Origin: Alphaproteobacteria bacterium
GTDB taxonomy: Bacteria > Pseudomonadota > Alphaproteobacteria > Sphingomonadales > Emcibacteraceae
Direction: 5' to 3'
NCBI GenBank assembly: GCA_002401455.1
Contig: NVTE01000002.1
Span: 211,860 to 275,859, forward strand
DNA length: 64,000 nt
In this document: one piece after another, positions 34,826 through 44,800 of the stretch
How positions within the stretch are numbered: position 1 is the stretch's first letter
Layout: the number at the start of each line of letters is the position of its first letter
Notes under the pieces: model-generated
Database searches by the model: none
What the model was told of the DNA's origin: nothing
The model's input: the letters and a program-made list of their open reading frames with translations, nothing else
Position numbers and translations under genes: made by a program

Positions 34826-36601
34826 TCAGGCCTTGGTATCGGCGGGAATAGGATCAGCCCGGCGCATCAGCACCCACTGCTGAAGAATACCCAGAATATT
34901 ACTGAAGGTCCAGTAGATCACCAGCCCGACAGAGAACTGGGACAGCATGAAGGTAAAGACAATCGGCATGAACAGCATGATTTTGCGCTGCATAGGATCA
35001 CCGGAGGCCGGTTGCATCTGCATTTGAAGCCACATGGTGAAACCCATCAGGATCGGCAGGATACCCAGGGCCAGGAAGCCGGTGGGCTCCCACGGGATCA
35101 GGCCAAACAGGTTGGTGACCAGCATGGTGTCCGGCCCGGACAGATCCTTGATCCAGCCAAAGAACGGCGCATGGCGCATATCAATGGTCACATAAAGAAC
35201 TTTGTAGAGGGCGAAGAACACCGGGAACTGCAGGAACATGGGCAGACAACCGGAAACCGGGTTGACCTTTTCCTTTTTATACAGCTCCATGGTCGCTTGC
35301 TGCATTTTGGTTTTGTCATCGCCGTATTTTTCTTTCAGGGCCTTCATTTTAGGCTGAAGGACCTTCATCTTGTTCATGGACTTATAGCCCTTGTTGGCGA
35401 TGGGGAACAGGGCCAGCTTAACAATGGCGGTCAGCAACAGAATCGCAACACCAAAGTTACCGGCAAAGGCATAGAGGATATCCAACAGATAGAACATCGG
35501 CTTGGTCAGGAAATGAAACATGCCCCAATCGATGGCATAGTTCAGCATCTTGATATTTTCAACGTCGGTATAATTATCCAGCAGGGAGACCTTCTTGGCA
35601 CCGGCGAACAGGCGGGATTTTTCCTCGTAACTGTCGCCGGCGGGCAATGCCGTCCAGTTATGGAAATAATTGGCATAGAATTTTTCCGACGTCTCATCAC
35701 CGCGCCGGTAAACTTCCACATTAAAATCTGATTTAGGATCAGGAATCAGCGCCGTCAGCCAGAATTTGTCGGTAATGCCGACCCAGCCACCATCGGTGCT
35801 GGTGGCCGTATTCTTCTCGGTTTTCCCCATATCCTCAAGATTACCATAGCTGAATTCCTCAATCCCTTCATCCAGAGACCAGATGGGGCCTTCATGGAGG
35901 ATATAGAGTGCCTGGCCCGCCGGGCGGCCCTGGCGGACGATCCGGCCATATTGCGCTACATTAACCACATCGTCGGTGTTATTGGTCACCTTCTGGGTAA
36001 TGGTGAACATATAATTTTGATCAAGAGCAATGGTTCGGCTGAACAACAGGCCAGCCCCATTATCCCAGGTCAGGGTCACATCATCACCGGCTTCCAGAAC
36101 ATCACTGTCCGCCGTCCAGACAGACTCCTTGTCCGGCCCCGCAGCCCCGTTAATGCCCCAGCTGAAATCAACAAAATAGCTGCTCGCCGTGCCTTCCGGG
36201 CTCAGCAGTGCCACATCCTTGGAATCCGCATCCAGGGTTTCTTTATAATCCGACAGGGTCAGGTCATCCAGCCGCGCACCCTTCAGCGCGATCGAGCCAT
36301 GAACATGAGGGCTCTCGATAGTGATTTTTTCCCGGGAATTCAGAACTTCCTCCCGGTCTAGGGCAATGGTCATGCCGCCCATAGGGTTTTGGCCCGGAAT
36401 GCCCGCAGTAACCTTGTCACTGGTGCTGAAGTCAGGAAGCTCTTCGCCTCTTTCTTTGGCCTCGGCAATCTGTTGCTCACGAGCCACCTCGACGGCCTCT
36501 TGACGGGCCTCCTGCAGGGGAGCATCATAAAAATACGTATAACCTAACAAAATCGCCATGGTCAGGCCAATAGCGATCATAAAATTACGGTTGTCTTGCA
36601 T
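34826..36601 (-). CDS. yidC: Membrane protein insertase YidC
   Basis: A 591-residue insertase of the Gram-negative type. TM1 at about residues 8-26, a large periplasmic domain (about 65-350), then the conserved core with five helices (about 365-575). The core includes FPIANKGYKSMNKMKVLQPKM, NPVSGCLPMFLQFPVFFALYKVL and the final FSNILGILQQWV. It inserts proteins alone or with SecYEG. The gene is part of the conserved block with yidD and rnpA upstream. Confidence 0.97.
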   Translation of the reverse strand: MQDNRNFMIAIGLTMAILLGYTYFYDAPLQEARQEAVEVAREQQIAEAKERGEELPDFSTSDKVTAGIPGQNPMGGMTIALDREEVLNSREKITIESPHVHGSIALKGARLDDLTLSDYKETLDADSKDVALLSPEGTASSYFVDFSWGINGAAGPDKESVWTADSDVLEAGDDVTLTWDNGAGLLFSRTIALDQNYMFTITQKVTNNTDDVVNVAQYGRIVRQGRPAGQALYILHEGPIWSLDEGIEEFSYGNLEDMGKTEKNTATSTDGGWVGITDKFWLTALIPDPKSDFNVEVYRRGDETSEKFYANYFHNWTALPAGDSYEEKSRLFAGAKKVSLLDNYTDVENIKMLNYAIDWGMFHFLTKPMFYLLDILYAFAGNFGVAILLLTAIVKLALFPIANKGYKSMNKMKVLQPKMKALKEKYGDDKTKMQQATMELYKKEKVNPVSGCLPMFLQFPVFFALYKVLYVTIDMRHAPFFGWIKDLSGPDTMLVTNLFGLIPWEPTGFLALGILPILMGFTMWLQMQMQPASGDPMQRKIMLFMPIVFTFMLSQFSVGLVIYWTFSNILGILQQWVLMRRADPIPADTKA

Positions 36602-36657
36602 AGACTTCTTCTCTTACCTAAAGTTCAGGACCGTACATATCGGTCTTGTCATTATAT

Positions 36658-36903
36658 TTATTTTCCCAGAGCCCGGTCATCCTTATCCGGGACCGGATCA
36701 AAACCATGACCGCCCCAGGGATGACACCTGCCAATACGCCGCAGCGCCAACCAGCCCCCTTTAAAGGGTCCAAAACGGTCAATCGCCTGTTCAGCATATT
36801 CTGAACATGTGGGCAGATAACGACAGTTCTTCCCCAGCAAGGGCGAAACTGTATATCTATAGACTGTGATCATGGCTTTCAAGAGCCAGTTGAGGATTAT
36901 CAT
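36658..36903 (-). CDS. yidD: Membrane protein insertion efficiency factor YidD
   Basis: An 81-residue protein of the YidD family. The CRYLPTCSEYAEQAI motif and the GGWLALRRIGRCHPWGGHG segment contain the conserved cysteines. It assists YidC. Its ATG overlaps the stop of rnpA by four bases. Confidence 0.95.
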   Translation of the reverse strand: MIILNWLLKAMITVYRYTVSPLLGKNCRYLPTCSEYAEQAIDRFGPFKGGWLALRRIGRCHPWGGHGFDPVPDKDDRALGK

Positions 36904-37418
36904 CTTTTCGCCCGACCAGAAGCGGGCTTATCAGCCTTTCCGCGTCCTTTAGGGGAGGCCGGTGACCGGGGGCTCGGGCTTTTTGTGCCGTTCAGGCGCT
37001 TGAGACACCAGCTAAAATCCCGAATCAGTTGATCAAAGGACATATCCAGGCAGGCGGTCCGGGCAATCAGGACATAATCATGGCCCTTGAGCCCCTTGGT
37101 CGCCAGCACCTGATGCACCACCTGACGCAGACGCCGTTTGGCCCGGTTTCGCCTGACCGCATTGCCCACTTTCTTGCTAGCGGTGTAACCAACTCGGATA
37201 CCTGGCCGAATATCCGGGACATCTTCTGCCGCCGTCAGGCCCTCTTCGGACCCCTCATGTTCGGGGCTTGTTGCCACCTGAACAATCATGCCGCTTGAGA
37301 CCCATTTTTTTCGACCCGATGCAATGCGCAGAAAGTCCCGCCGTTTGGCAAGGACAGAAATCTTCTGCGGTTCATTCTGCGCATTTTTCTGCACACTATT
37401 TTCTGAGGTTTGGGTCAT
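36900..37418 (-). CDS. rnpA: Ribonuclease P protein component
   Basis: A 172-residue protein subunit of RNase P, which matures tRNA 5' ends. The RNR motif (RRNRAKRRLRQV, about residues 89-100) is intact, after a GYTASKKVGNAV strand. It is longer than the usual 110-130 residues: there are about 20 extra residues at the N-terminus, a 20-residue acidic insert (52-71) and a basic, Pro/Lys/Arg-rich tail (from about 145). Extensions of this sort are common in alphaproteobacteria. It overlaps yidD by four bases. Confidence 0.92.
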   Translation of the reverse strand: MTQTSENSVQKNAQNEPQKISVLAKRRDFLRIASGRKKWVSSGMIVQVATSPEHEGSEEGLTAAEDVPDIRPGIRVGYTASKKVGNAVRRNRAKRRLRQVVHQVLATKGLKGHDYVLIARTACLDMSFDQLIRDFSWCLKRLNGTKSPSPRSPASPKGRGKADKPASGRAKR

Positions 37419-37504
37419 TATTGCTTCTCAAACTACAAAACCGGCCGCTGTAGAACAGGGCCGGTTTCTGAAAATCTTTAGTATCTTAACCCTGATGTCA
37501 GGAC

Positions 37505-37639
37505 TTAAGCTGAGAGACGTTTCCGTCCCTTAGAACGACGTGCTGATAAAATCCGACGACCACCTACTGTGGCAGACCGTGACCGAAAACCATGCCGACG
37601 TTTACGAACCAAAATACTTGGTTGAAATGTACGTTTCAC
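37505..37639 (-). CDS. rpmH: 50S ribosomal protein L34
   Basis: A 44-residue protein, strongly basic ([18 protein letters not shown] at the start, KRLSA at the end), the classic L34 sequence. The start is GTG 37639; GGAG stands seven bases before it. It is the first gene of the block rpmH-rnpA-yidD-yidC-engB-argB. Confidence 0.97.
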   Translation of the reverse strand: MKRTFQPSILVRKRRHGFRSRSATVGGRRILSARRSKGRKRLSA

Positions 37640-37890
37640 TGGAATACTCCATTTGCTGCTATTAATTATCTATGCGTTAGCACACAAAAGTTACCGCCTG
37701 ACCATCAAAATCTGGCGTTCAATTTCAAAACGGGGGTATATAGCCAATCTTCACATGAGTCAATCGCCATCACCATCAATGTTTGGTTTTTTTGGCTCAA
37801 AAAATTATTTCTCCCCTTTCCGGCCAAAAATAGCTACAGTGAGGGACGGGACCACTTAATAAATAACATAAACAGGGATGCGCCCCCTTC

Positions 37891-39288
37891 ATGGCTGGAA
37901 CATTAAAACATCTGTCCATCAGGTCTAACCTTTCCCTGCGACTATTGCTGTTGACCATGTTCTTTGTCCTGCTGGCCGAAGTGCTGATCTATGTACCGTC
38001 GATCGTCAACTTTCGCAAGACCTGGCTTGAAGAACGACTGGCAGCGGCTAATATTGCCATACTGGCCATCGAAGCCGCCCCCGACCATACCATCAGCGAA
38101 ATGCTGTCCAAAAAGCTGCTCAGCAATGCCCAGGTTGCGGCCATCAGTCTTAAACAGAAAACCAAGAGACAACTGGTCCTCAATACCGACCTGCCGCTGA
38201 ATGTCATGGCTCGTTATGACCTGCGCGATGCCTCTTACTTGGATATGATGTGGGACACCATGAAAAGCCTGACCCACGGCCACCCTCACGGCAGCCTGAT
38301 TGAGGTCACCGGATATGCCAATTTCATGCAGGATGACGACGAGGCTTTCATCCAGATCATTTTCCATGAAAATCTGCTGTGCGAGGATATGCATCGCTAT
38401 TCGGTCAATGTGATGCTGCTGTCGATCATGATCTCCCTGATCACCGCCGGGCTGGTTTATTTCAGCCTGTCATACCTGTTGATTCGGCCGATAAAAAAAA
38501 TGACCCGCAGCGTGATTGCCTTTCGCGCCGCCCCTGAAAATGCCACCAGTGACTTATCCGCCGCCGGTCGGCAGGATGAGATTGGCGTCATCATGCGCGA
38601 GCTGGGGACCATGCAGAATGAAATCCGCAATGCCCTGATTCAGAAAAAACATCTGGCCCAGCTCGGCGAGGGTGTCAGCAAGATCAATCATGACCTGCGC
38701 AATATCCTGTCCAGCGCCCAGATGGTCACCGACCACCTGAGCACCGTCGACAATCCAGTGGTCCAGAAGCTAACCCCGCGCTTTGTCACCGCCATCGACC
38801 GGGCGATCAGGCTGTGCGAGAATACCCTAAAATATGGCAGTTCCACGGTGGAAAAGCCCACCCTCGCCCCGGTGGACCTGCATCAAACCGGGGAAGAGGT
38901 TATTCTATCCCTGGGCATTACTGAGCTTGAACATGTTAATGTTATCAATCGCATCCCCGAGGGCTTCACCATTGAGGCCGATGGCGACCAGATCTTCCGG
39001 GTATTCCTCAATCTATCGCGCAATGCCCTACAGGCCCTGAAGCAAAGCGGCGAAATAACCCTGTCCGCCCACCGGGAGAACGAGCGGACGATCATCGACA
39101 TCATGGATAATGGCCCCGGCATTCCCGCCCGGATCAGGGACACCCTGTTCCAGCCGTTTCATGTCAGCGGCAATGGTGGCTCCGGCCTGGGCCTGGCGAT
39201 CTCGAAAGAACTGATCGAAGCCCACGGCGGCACCATAGAGCTGGTCAGCTCCAGCCATGACGGCACCCATTTCAGGATTACCCTGTAG
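37891..39288 (+). CDS. Orphan membrane sensor histidine kinase
   Basis: A 465-residue kinase. TM1 (about 18-38), a periplasmic sensor region (about 40-170), TM2 (about 175-195), a HAMP-like linker (RPIKKMTRSV), a dimerisation domain with the phospho-accepting His in KINHDLRNILSS, and an ATPase domain with FLNLSRNAL, DNGPGIP and GSGLGLAISKELI. No response-regulator gene adjoins it. The signal is unknown. There is no strong ribosome binding site before the ATG. Confidence 0.87.
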   Translation: MAGTLKHLSIRSNLSLRLLLLTMFFVLLAEVLIYVPSIVNFRKTWLEERLAAANIAILAIEAAPDHTISEMLSKKLLSNAQVAAISLKQKTKRQLVLNTDLPLNVMARYDLRDASYLDMMWDTMKSLTHGHPHGSLIEVTGYANFMQDDDEAFIQIIFHENLLCEDMHRYSVNVMLLSIMISLITAGLVYFSLSYLLIRPIKKMTRSVIAFRAAPENATSDLSAAGRQDEIGVIMRELGTMQNEIRNALIQKKHLAQLGEGVSKINHDLRNILSSAQMVTDHLSTVDNPVVQKLTPRFVTAIDRAIRLCENTLKYGSSTVEKPTLAPVDLHQTGEEVILSLGITELEHVNVINRIPEGFTIEADGDQIFRVFLNLSRNALQALKQSGEITLSAHRENERTIIDIMDNGPGIPARIRDTLFQPFHVSGNGGSGLGLAISKELIEAHGGTIELVSSSHDGTHFRITL

Positions 39289-39305
39289 ATATACAGGGGA
39301 CAACC

Positions 39306-40187
39306 TCAGTCACCACCCCCGCTTAGTCGGCCAGAATACCCCTCAAACCGGTCAGCGATAAAGTCTATGAAGGTCCGGACCTTGGCATTGCTCATCATGT
39401 CTTTATGGGCCAGCACCCAAATCCAGTCCCGGGCAACAGGCACCGCCCCGGGGATTCGGACAATTCCAGCGGCAGAATCACCCATAAAACATGGCAAGGA
39501 CGCTATGCCCATACCTTCCTCGATCGCAGCCAGTTGAAGCACATCCGAATAGAGGTTCCCCCGGACCGGAATCGCAGGATATTTTTTCTTCTCAGGCCAG
39601 GCTAAATGCCTCGACCCATCGCCCCAGCCAAGCCACCGGCAGTCCTCAGGACAGGCCACCGGGTCATGATTCTGTAGGTAGGCCAGACTGGCGTAAGCGG
39701 AGAAATATACCCGACCGACCCGTTTACCGGCCAGCGATTCCGGTGGATTATCCGCATGACGGATCGCCACATCGGCCTCCCGGTTAGCTAGGTCCTTCAT
39801 AGCGTAGGTCATATTCACCTCGACGGTGACATCAGGATAAAGTTCCATAAAGTCAACAATGTCTGGCATCAGAAGATGGGTAGCAAAGCCGTTGGGAATG
39901 GTCACGCAGATCGTGCCCTCCAGGCGGGTGTCCCGGCCCAGAATATCACATTCGATGGCATTGAACTCATCGCGGATTTTTGTCGCCGACTGAAAAAGAT
40001 CCCGCCCGGTTTCTGTCAGCACATAGCCCTGGGGCCGGCGATCAAACAGCCGCGCCCCCACAGCATCTTCCAGGGCTTTGATCCGCCGGGCACAGGAAGT
40101 ATGGTGCAGGCCCAGTTTAGCCGCCGCCTTCTTCAGGCCCCGGGCCTGGGCGATGGCCAGAAAAATCTTCACGTCATCCCAATTCAT
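39306..40187 (-). CDS. LysR-family regulator
   Basis: A 293-residue LysR-type regulator. The start chosen is ATG 40187 (MNWDDVKIFLAIAQARG); an in-frame start nine codons upstream is possible. The helix-turn-helix reads LKKAAAKLGLHHTSCARRIKALE. The effector domain spans about 90-290. It lies divergent from the double-DUF1330 gene and GST gene, a likely target. The same type of regulator (WNDLRFFLELSRRGRL) reappears near 53.9 kb. Confidence 0.87.
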   Translation of the reverse strand: MNWDDVKIFLAIAQARGLKKAAAKLGLHHTSCARRIKALEDAVGARLFDRRPQGYVLTETGRDLFQSATKIRDEFNAIECDILGRDTRLEGTICVTIPNGFATHLLMPDIVDFMELYPDVTVEVNMTYAMKDLANREADVAIRHADNPPESLAGKRVGRVYFSAYASLAYLQNHDPVACPEDCRWLGWGDGSRHLAWPEKKKYPAIPVRGNLYSDVLQLAAIEEGMGIASLPCFMGDSAAGIVRIPGAVPVARDWIWVLAHKDMMSNAKVRTFIDFIADRFEGYSGRLSGGGD

Positions 40188-40349
40188 CTGACTGCCCTTC
40201 CGGCTTGGCCCCATTCAATCTTTAGGGGTGCATATTTGCTGTTATCAAACGCAATATTACTATCTATCCTGCAATTATACTACCCCTTAAGATCAGTCTC
40301 ACAAGAAAAAATGCCCCCAGAAATAACATATGAGACATTGGATAAGCCC

Positions 40350-41141
40350 ATGACCAGACTGAATTTAAAAATTGCTCTACCAACGCTGGTGATTTTTTTC
40401 GCCAGCTTCACCGCCGCCGCCACCGCGAAAGAGGCCCTCCCCATGGGGGTGGCCTCCCATCACGCACAGACCAGAACAGCCGACATCACCTTCAAAAGCG
40501 GCAAAATCATCGAAGTGGCCTTTGCGTCGGTTGAAGGCGGCAAAGAAGCCCAGCTTAGCCGGAACTATTTCCCCAAGATCATGCCTCTGGCGGCAAAATA
40601 CGGCGGTAAAATGCTCGGCAGCTTCAAGGTCACCGCCATCGTCCGGGGCGACATACAGCCCCAGATGATCGCCATTTTTGAATGGCCCAGCCTTGAGGCC
40701 CGCGACAGGCTCCTCGACGACAGGCAAGCACAGAAACTCTTTCCGATCCGTGATGATGCCATGACCTTCTTCAAACAGGCCTTTTACACGACAGATAAAG
40801 ATATCACCGTAACCTTCCGTCAGGACAAGACCTATGAGTTCTTCAACGCCTGGCTCTCAGATGAGGCCGATGAGCTTCTGCCCAGATATTTCGCCCAGTC
40901 AGCAGAGGTTAAAAATAAATATGGCCCACCAAAATTCGTCGCCAGCCTGACCCCCTTCGCGGGTGGCCCGACAGCGGATTATATCCTCAACCCCCATATG
41001 TTCGGTATCGTCGAATGGAATAATACCCAGACCTATTATGGCCTGGCCGCTGACCCGGACTTCAAAAAATCCGTGCCCCTGCTCAACCGGTCCCTGACCC
41101 GTATGGACATGATGCACGCCACCTTCAATTTCCCAAAATAA
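40350..41141 (+). CDS. Exported protein with two DUF1330 domains
   Basis: A 263-residue protein. I start it at ATG 40350 (MTRLNLKIALPTLV), where a signal peptide follows (hydrophobic core 8-24, cleavage near TAAATAKEA) and GGATAAG precedes it. Two DUF1330-like (dimeric alpha/beta barrel) copies follow, at about 30-135 and 140-263. The first holds IAIFEWPSLEARDRLLDD, the second FGIVEWNNTQTYYGLAAD. DUF1330 proteins are normally small and cytoplasmic, so an exported tandem form is uncommon. A GST gene follows 19 bases later, and a LysR gene lies divergent. Confidence 0.7.
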   Translation: MTRLNLKIALPTLVIFFASFTAAATAKEALPMGVASHHAQTRTADITFKSGKIIEVAFASVEGGKEAQLSRNYFPKIMPLAAKYGGKMLGSFKVTAIVRGDIQPQMIAIFEWPSLEARDRLLDDRQAQKLFPIRDDAMTFFKQAFYTTDKDITVTFRQDKTYEFFNAWLSDEADELLPRYFAQSAEVKNKYGPPKFVASLTPFAGGPTADYILNPHMFGIVEWNNTQTYYGLAADPDFKKSVPLLNRSLTRMDMMHATFNFPK

Positions 41142-41160
41142 TCAGAAGAAAGAACTTCAT

Positions 41161-41823
41161 ATGACTATACAGCTTTATCTTGACCACAGGTCAGGCAGTT
41201 GTCGGCGCGTTATGGCCGTGGCAAAACATTTATCCCTTGATCTGGAGGAAGTTTTCGTCGATTTACTCGCCGGTGGCACCCAGACCGAAGATTTCCTGGC
41301 CCTGAATCCGGCCGCCATGGTGCCGGTGATGACCCATGACCGTCCGGAGGGCAGCAAGCTGGTCCTGACCGAGGCTGCCGCCATTATGATTTATCTCTGC
41401 GAACAGCATCCGGGGCAGACCCTATGGCCGGCGACGGATGACCGGATTGAGGTCCTGAAATGGATGTTCTGGGCGGCCGAACATTTCCGTCCGCCGGCCC
41501 CGGTCTATTTTGAGGAGAAATTCATCGCCCCCCTCATGGGCGGACAGGAGAATGGCCCCCGCCTGGCCGAGGCCGAGCGGCAGGTCGAAAGACACGCCCC
41601 GGTTCTGGATGCCCATCTCAGCGGCCGGGACTATGTGGTCGGCGAGACCGTCACCCTGGCTGATTATGACCTGGCCGCCGCCCTGAGCCAAATGAGCCGC
41701 AGCCATGTGCCCTATGATCGCTATCCCAACATCATGCGCTGGGCAGCACATCTGGAACAAACCAATGCCGCCTGGCGCGATACCGGCATGCTGTTAAATA
41801 GCCGCATGAGCCAGGTCGCCTAG
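41161..41823 (+). CDS. Glutathione S-transferase
   Basis: A 220-residue GST with a thioredoxin-fold N-terminus (about 1-85; LDHRSGSCRRVMAVAKHL, LNPAAMVPVM cis-proline loop, LTEAAAIMIYLCEQ for glutathione binding) and a helical C-terminal domain (about 95-215; VGETVTLADYDLAAALSQ, the N-capping box). It conjugates or exchanges glutathione on an unknown substrate. It is likely co-transcribed with the DUF1330 gene before it. Confidence 0.88.
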   Translation: MTIQLYLDHRSGSCRRVMAVAKHLSLDLEEVFVDLLAGGTQTEDFLALNPAAMVPVMTHDRPEGSKLVLTEAAAIMIYLCEQHPGQTLWPATDDRIEVLKWMFWAAEHFRPPAPVYFEEKFIAPLMGGQENGPRLAEAERQVERHAPVLDAHLSGRDYVVGETVTLADYDLAAALSQMSRSHVPYDRYPNIMRWAAHLEQTNAAWRDTGMLLNSRMSQVA

Positions 41824-41832
41824 GTCACTACC

Positions 41833-41872
41833 CAAAAAAACAGGGAGTGGACACCACGCCCACCCCCTGCCT
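41833..41872. terminator. Terminator between the GST gene and putA
   Basis: CAGGGAGTGG pairs imperfectly with CCACCCCCTG around an ACACCACGC loop. A run of A precedes it, which would act as the T-run for the putA side. Confidence 0.55.
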
Positions 41873-41874
41873 TG

Positions 41875-44800
41875 CTAATCGTCCTCCAGACTGAACAGGT
41901 CCGTATTGCCGCCGGTGGCCACTGTATTGATGGTCAGGGTTTTTTCCGTGGCGAAGCGAAACATATAACGTGGACCACCGGCCTTGGGGCCGGTGCCGGA
42001 CAGGCCCTGGCCGCCAAAGGGCTGCACCCCGACCATGGCGCCAACAATATTCCGATTGATATAGGTATTGCCCACATCAAGCTTACTGAAAATATCCTGG
42101 GCCACGGCCTCAATCCGGCTGTGCACCCCAAGGGTCAGGCCAAAGCCTGTCGCCCGGATCTGCGCCAGCACCTTGTCCATATCCTTGGCTTTATAGCGCA
42201 GGATGTGCAGCACTGGACCAAACACCTCCCGGGTCAGCTGATCGAGGGAGCTGATCTGGTACATACGGGGGCCGAAAAAAGTCCCCGCCGCACAGTCCGC
42301 CGGTAACGGCACCTCGGCCAGCAACTTAGCCTGGCCTTCCATGACGGTCCCATGATCGCGCAACAGCTGGCGGGCCTTGTCATCAATCACCGGCCCGACA
42401 TCGGTCGACAGTTTAAGCGGGTCGCCCAAAGTCAGGCACGCCATGGCCCCGGTCAGCATCTCAATCACCTTGTCGGCGACATCTTCCTGCAGATACAGCA
42501 CCCTGAGCGCGGAACAGCGTTGTCCCGCCGACTGGAAGGCTGAGGAAATCACATCATCAACCACCTGTTCAGGCAGGGCCGTGCTATCGACAATCATCAC
42601 ATTCTGACCGCCGGTTTCCGCGATCAGCGGCACAATCGCCCCGTCCCGGTTGGCCAGCGCCCGGTTAATAATCTTGGCGGTATCGGTCGAGCCAGTGAAG
42701 GCGACGCCGCTGATGCGCTCATCGGCCACCAGCCGGCCCCCGATCCGGGCACCCTCCCCCGGAATCAGATGCAGCACATCGCCCGGCACGCCAGCTTGGT
42801 GAAGAATTTTAACGGCTTCCCCGGCAATGATCGGGGTCTGTTCAGCGGGCTTGGCGATCACCGCATTACCCGCCGCCAGCGCCGCCGCCACTTGGCCGAC
42901 AAAAATCGCCAGCGGGAAGTTCCACGGACTGATACACAGGAACGTACCCCGGCCATGGAGCGACAGGGCGTTACTCTCCCCCGTACAGCCGGGCAGGATC
43001 AGCGGTTCGGCAAAATTGGCCACCGCCTGCATCGCGTAATAACGCAGGAAATCAACGGCTTCGCGCACTTCGGACAAGCTGTCAGCAATAGTCCGGCCGG
43101 CTTCCCGGGCAATGATGCCCATCAGCGGCTCGCACTGGCCTTCCATCAGGTCGGCCGCCCGGTTCAGGATATCCGCCCGGGCCTGACCACCGAGCTTATC
43201 CCAGGATTTCTGGGCTGCCACACTCAGGTCAAGGGCGAGATCCATATCACCGTCTTCGGGAATGCCCACCGTGCCGACGATCTGGCGAACGTCAGCCGGA
43301 TTGACAATATCCGTCGTCGGTCGTTTCAGCAATTTGCCGCCGATGATCGGGCCGACGGTCAGGGGTTGTGCCACAGCCTGTTCCATTTTCTGGATGATAT
43401 GCGCCATCTCCACCGGGTCGTCAAGATCACGGCCGGCAGCATTCTTGCGCGGCCCGGCTTCCCGGCCAGAGGCCGACAGAATATCCACCGGCAGGGCGAT
43501 CTTGCCGTGGCGGCGCGGCGTGGCGCCCTCTACCTGGCCCATGCAGTCCTGCATCAGCTCCTCAACGGCGACATGTTTATCCATGAAGCGATTGACGAAC
43601 GAACTGTTGGCGCCATTTTCCAGCAGCCGCCGCACCAGATAGGGCAACAGGTCCTGATGGGCACCAACCGGGGCGTAAACTCGCATATTGACTGGCGTTG
43701 ATACTGTTTCCTGCAGTTGCTGATAGAGCAGATGGCCCATGCCATGCAGCCGCTGGAATTCAAAATCCCGGGTGTCGCCCGCTAACTCCAAAATCAGGGC
43801 CACGGTATAGGCATTATGGGTGGCGAACTGGGGATAGAGCACATCCCGGGCCAGCATCATGCGTTCGGCACAAATCTGGTAACTAAGATCAGTGCTGGGC
43901 TTGCGGGTATAGACCGGATAATCCGGCAGACCCATTTCCTGGGCATGCTTGATCTCGCTGTCCCAGTAAGCGCCCTTGACCAGACGGACCATGAATTTCC
44001 GGTTCAGCTCACGGCCGAGGGTAATCAGCCAGTCGAGCACATAGGGCGCACGCTTCTGATAGGCCTGAACCACAATGCCGAGCCCATCCCAGGCCATGAG
44101 CTCCGGGTCCCGGGCCAGGGCCTCAAATATATCCAGGGAAATATCCAGCCGGGCCGCTTCTTCTGCATCAATGGTGAAGCCCAGACCCCGTTCCTTTGCC
44201 GCCATCGCCAGGGCGCGAATTTTGGGCAGCATCTCGCCCATAACAATGTCTTTCTGGGCAAATTCATAGCGCGGATGCAGGGCGGAGAATTTGACCGAAA
44301 TTCCGTGGGCGCCATAGACCGTATCCTGGTCATTATCCACGCCAATCTTTTCGATCGCCAGCATATAGGCGTCAAAATAGGCGGCGGCATCATTCAGGGT
44401 CCGCGCGCCCTCGCCCAGCATATCGAACGAAAAGCGGGTGCCCGGGGTATTTTCCTTTTTTCCGCGCTTGGCCGCCTCCTCGATGGAGCGGCCCAGGACA
44501 TATTGCCCGCCCATGATCCGCATGGCCTGGCGCACGGCTTTACGAATGATCGGCTCGCCGGATTTTGACACCAGCCGCTTCATCCAGCCGGAGACATTCT
44601 TGGTCACATCATCGCCCAGACTGACGATCCCGCCGGTCATCATCAGGCCCCAGACCGAGGCATTGACAAACAGCGAGTCCGATTTGCCCTTATGATCGCT
44701 CCAGTCACCGGACTGAATTTTTTCGGCAATCAGCTTGTCCGCCGTCAGCCCGTCCGGCACCCTGAGCAGGGCCTCGGCCAGACACATCAGCGCCACGCCT

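Noticed and set aside
37592-37906. Possible 104-residue protein between rpmH and the orphan kinase
   Set aside because: It begins inside rpmH on the opposite strand, has no ribosome binding site and reads like random AT-rich sequence.
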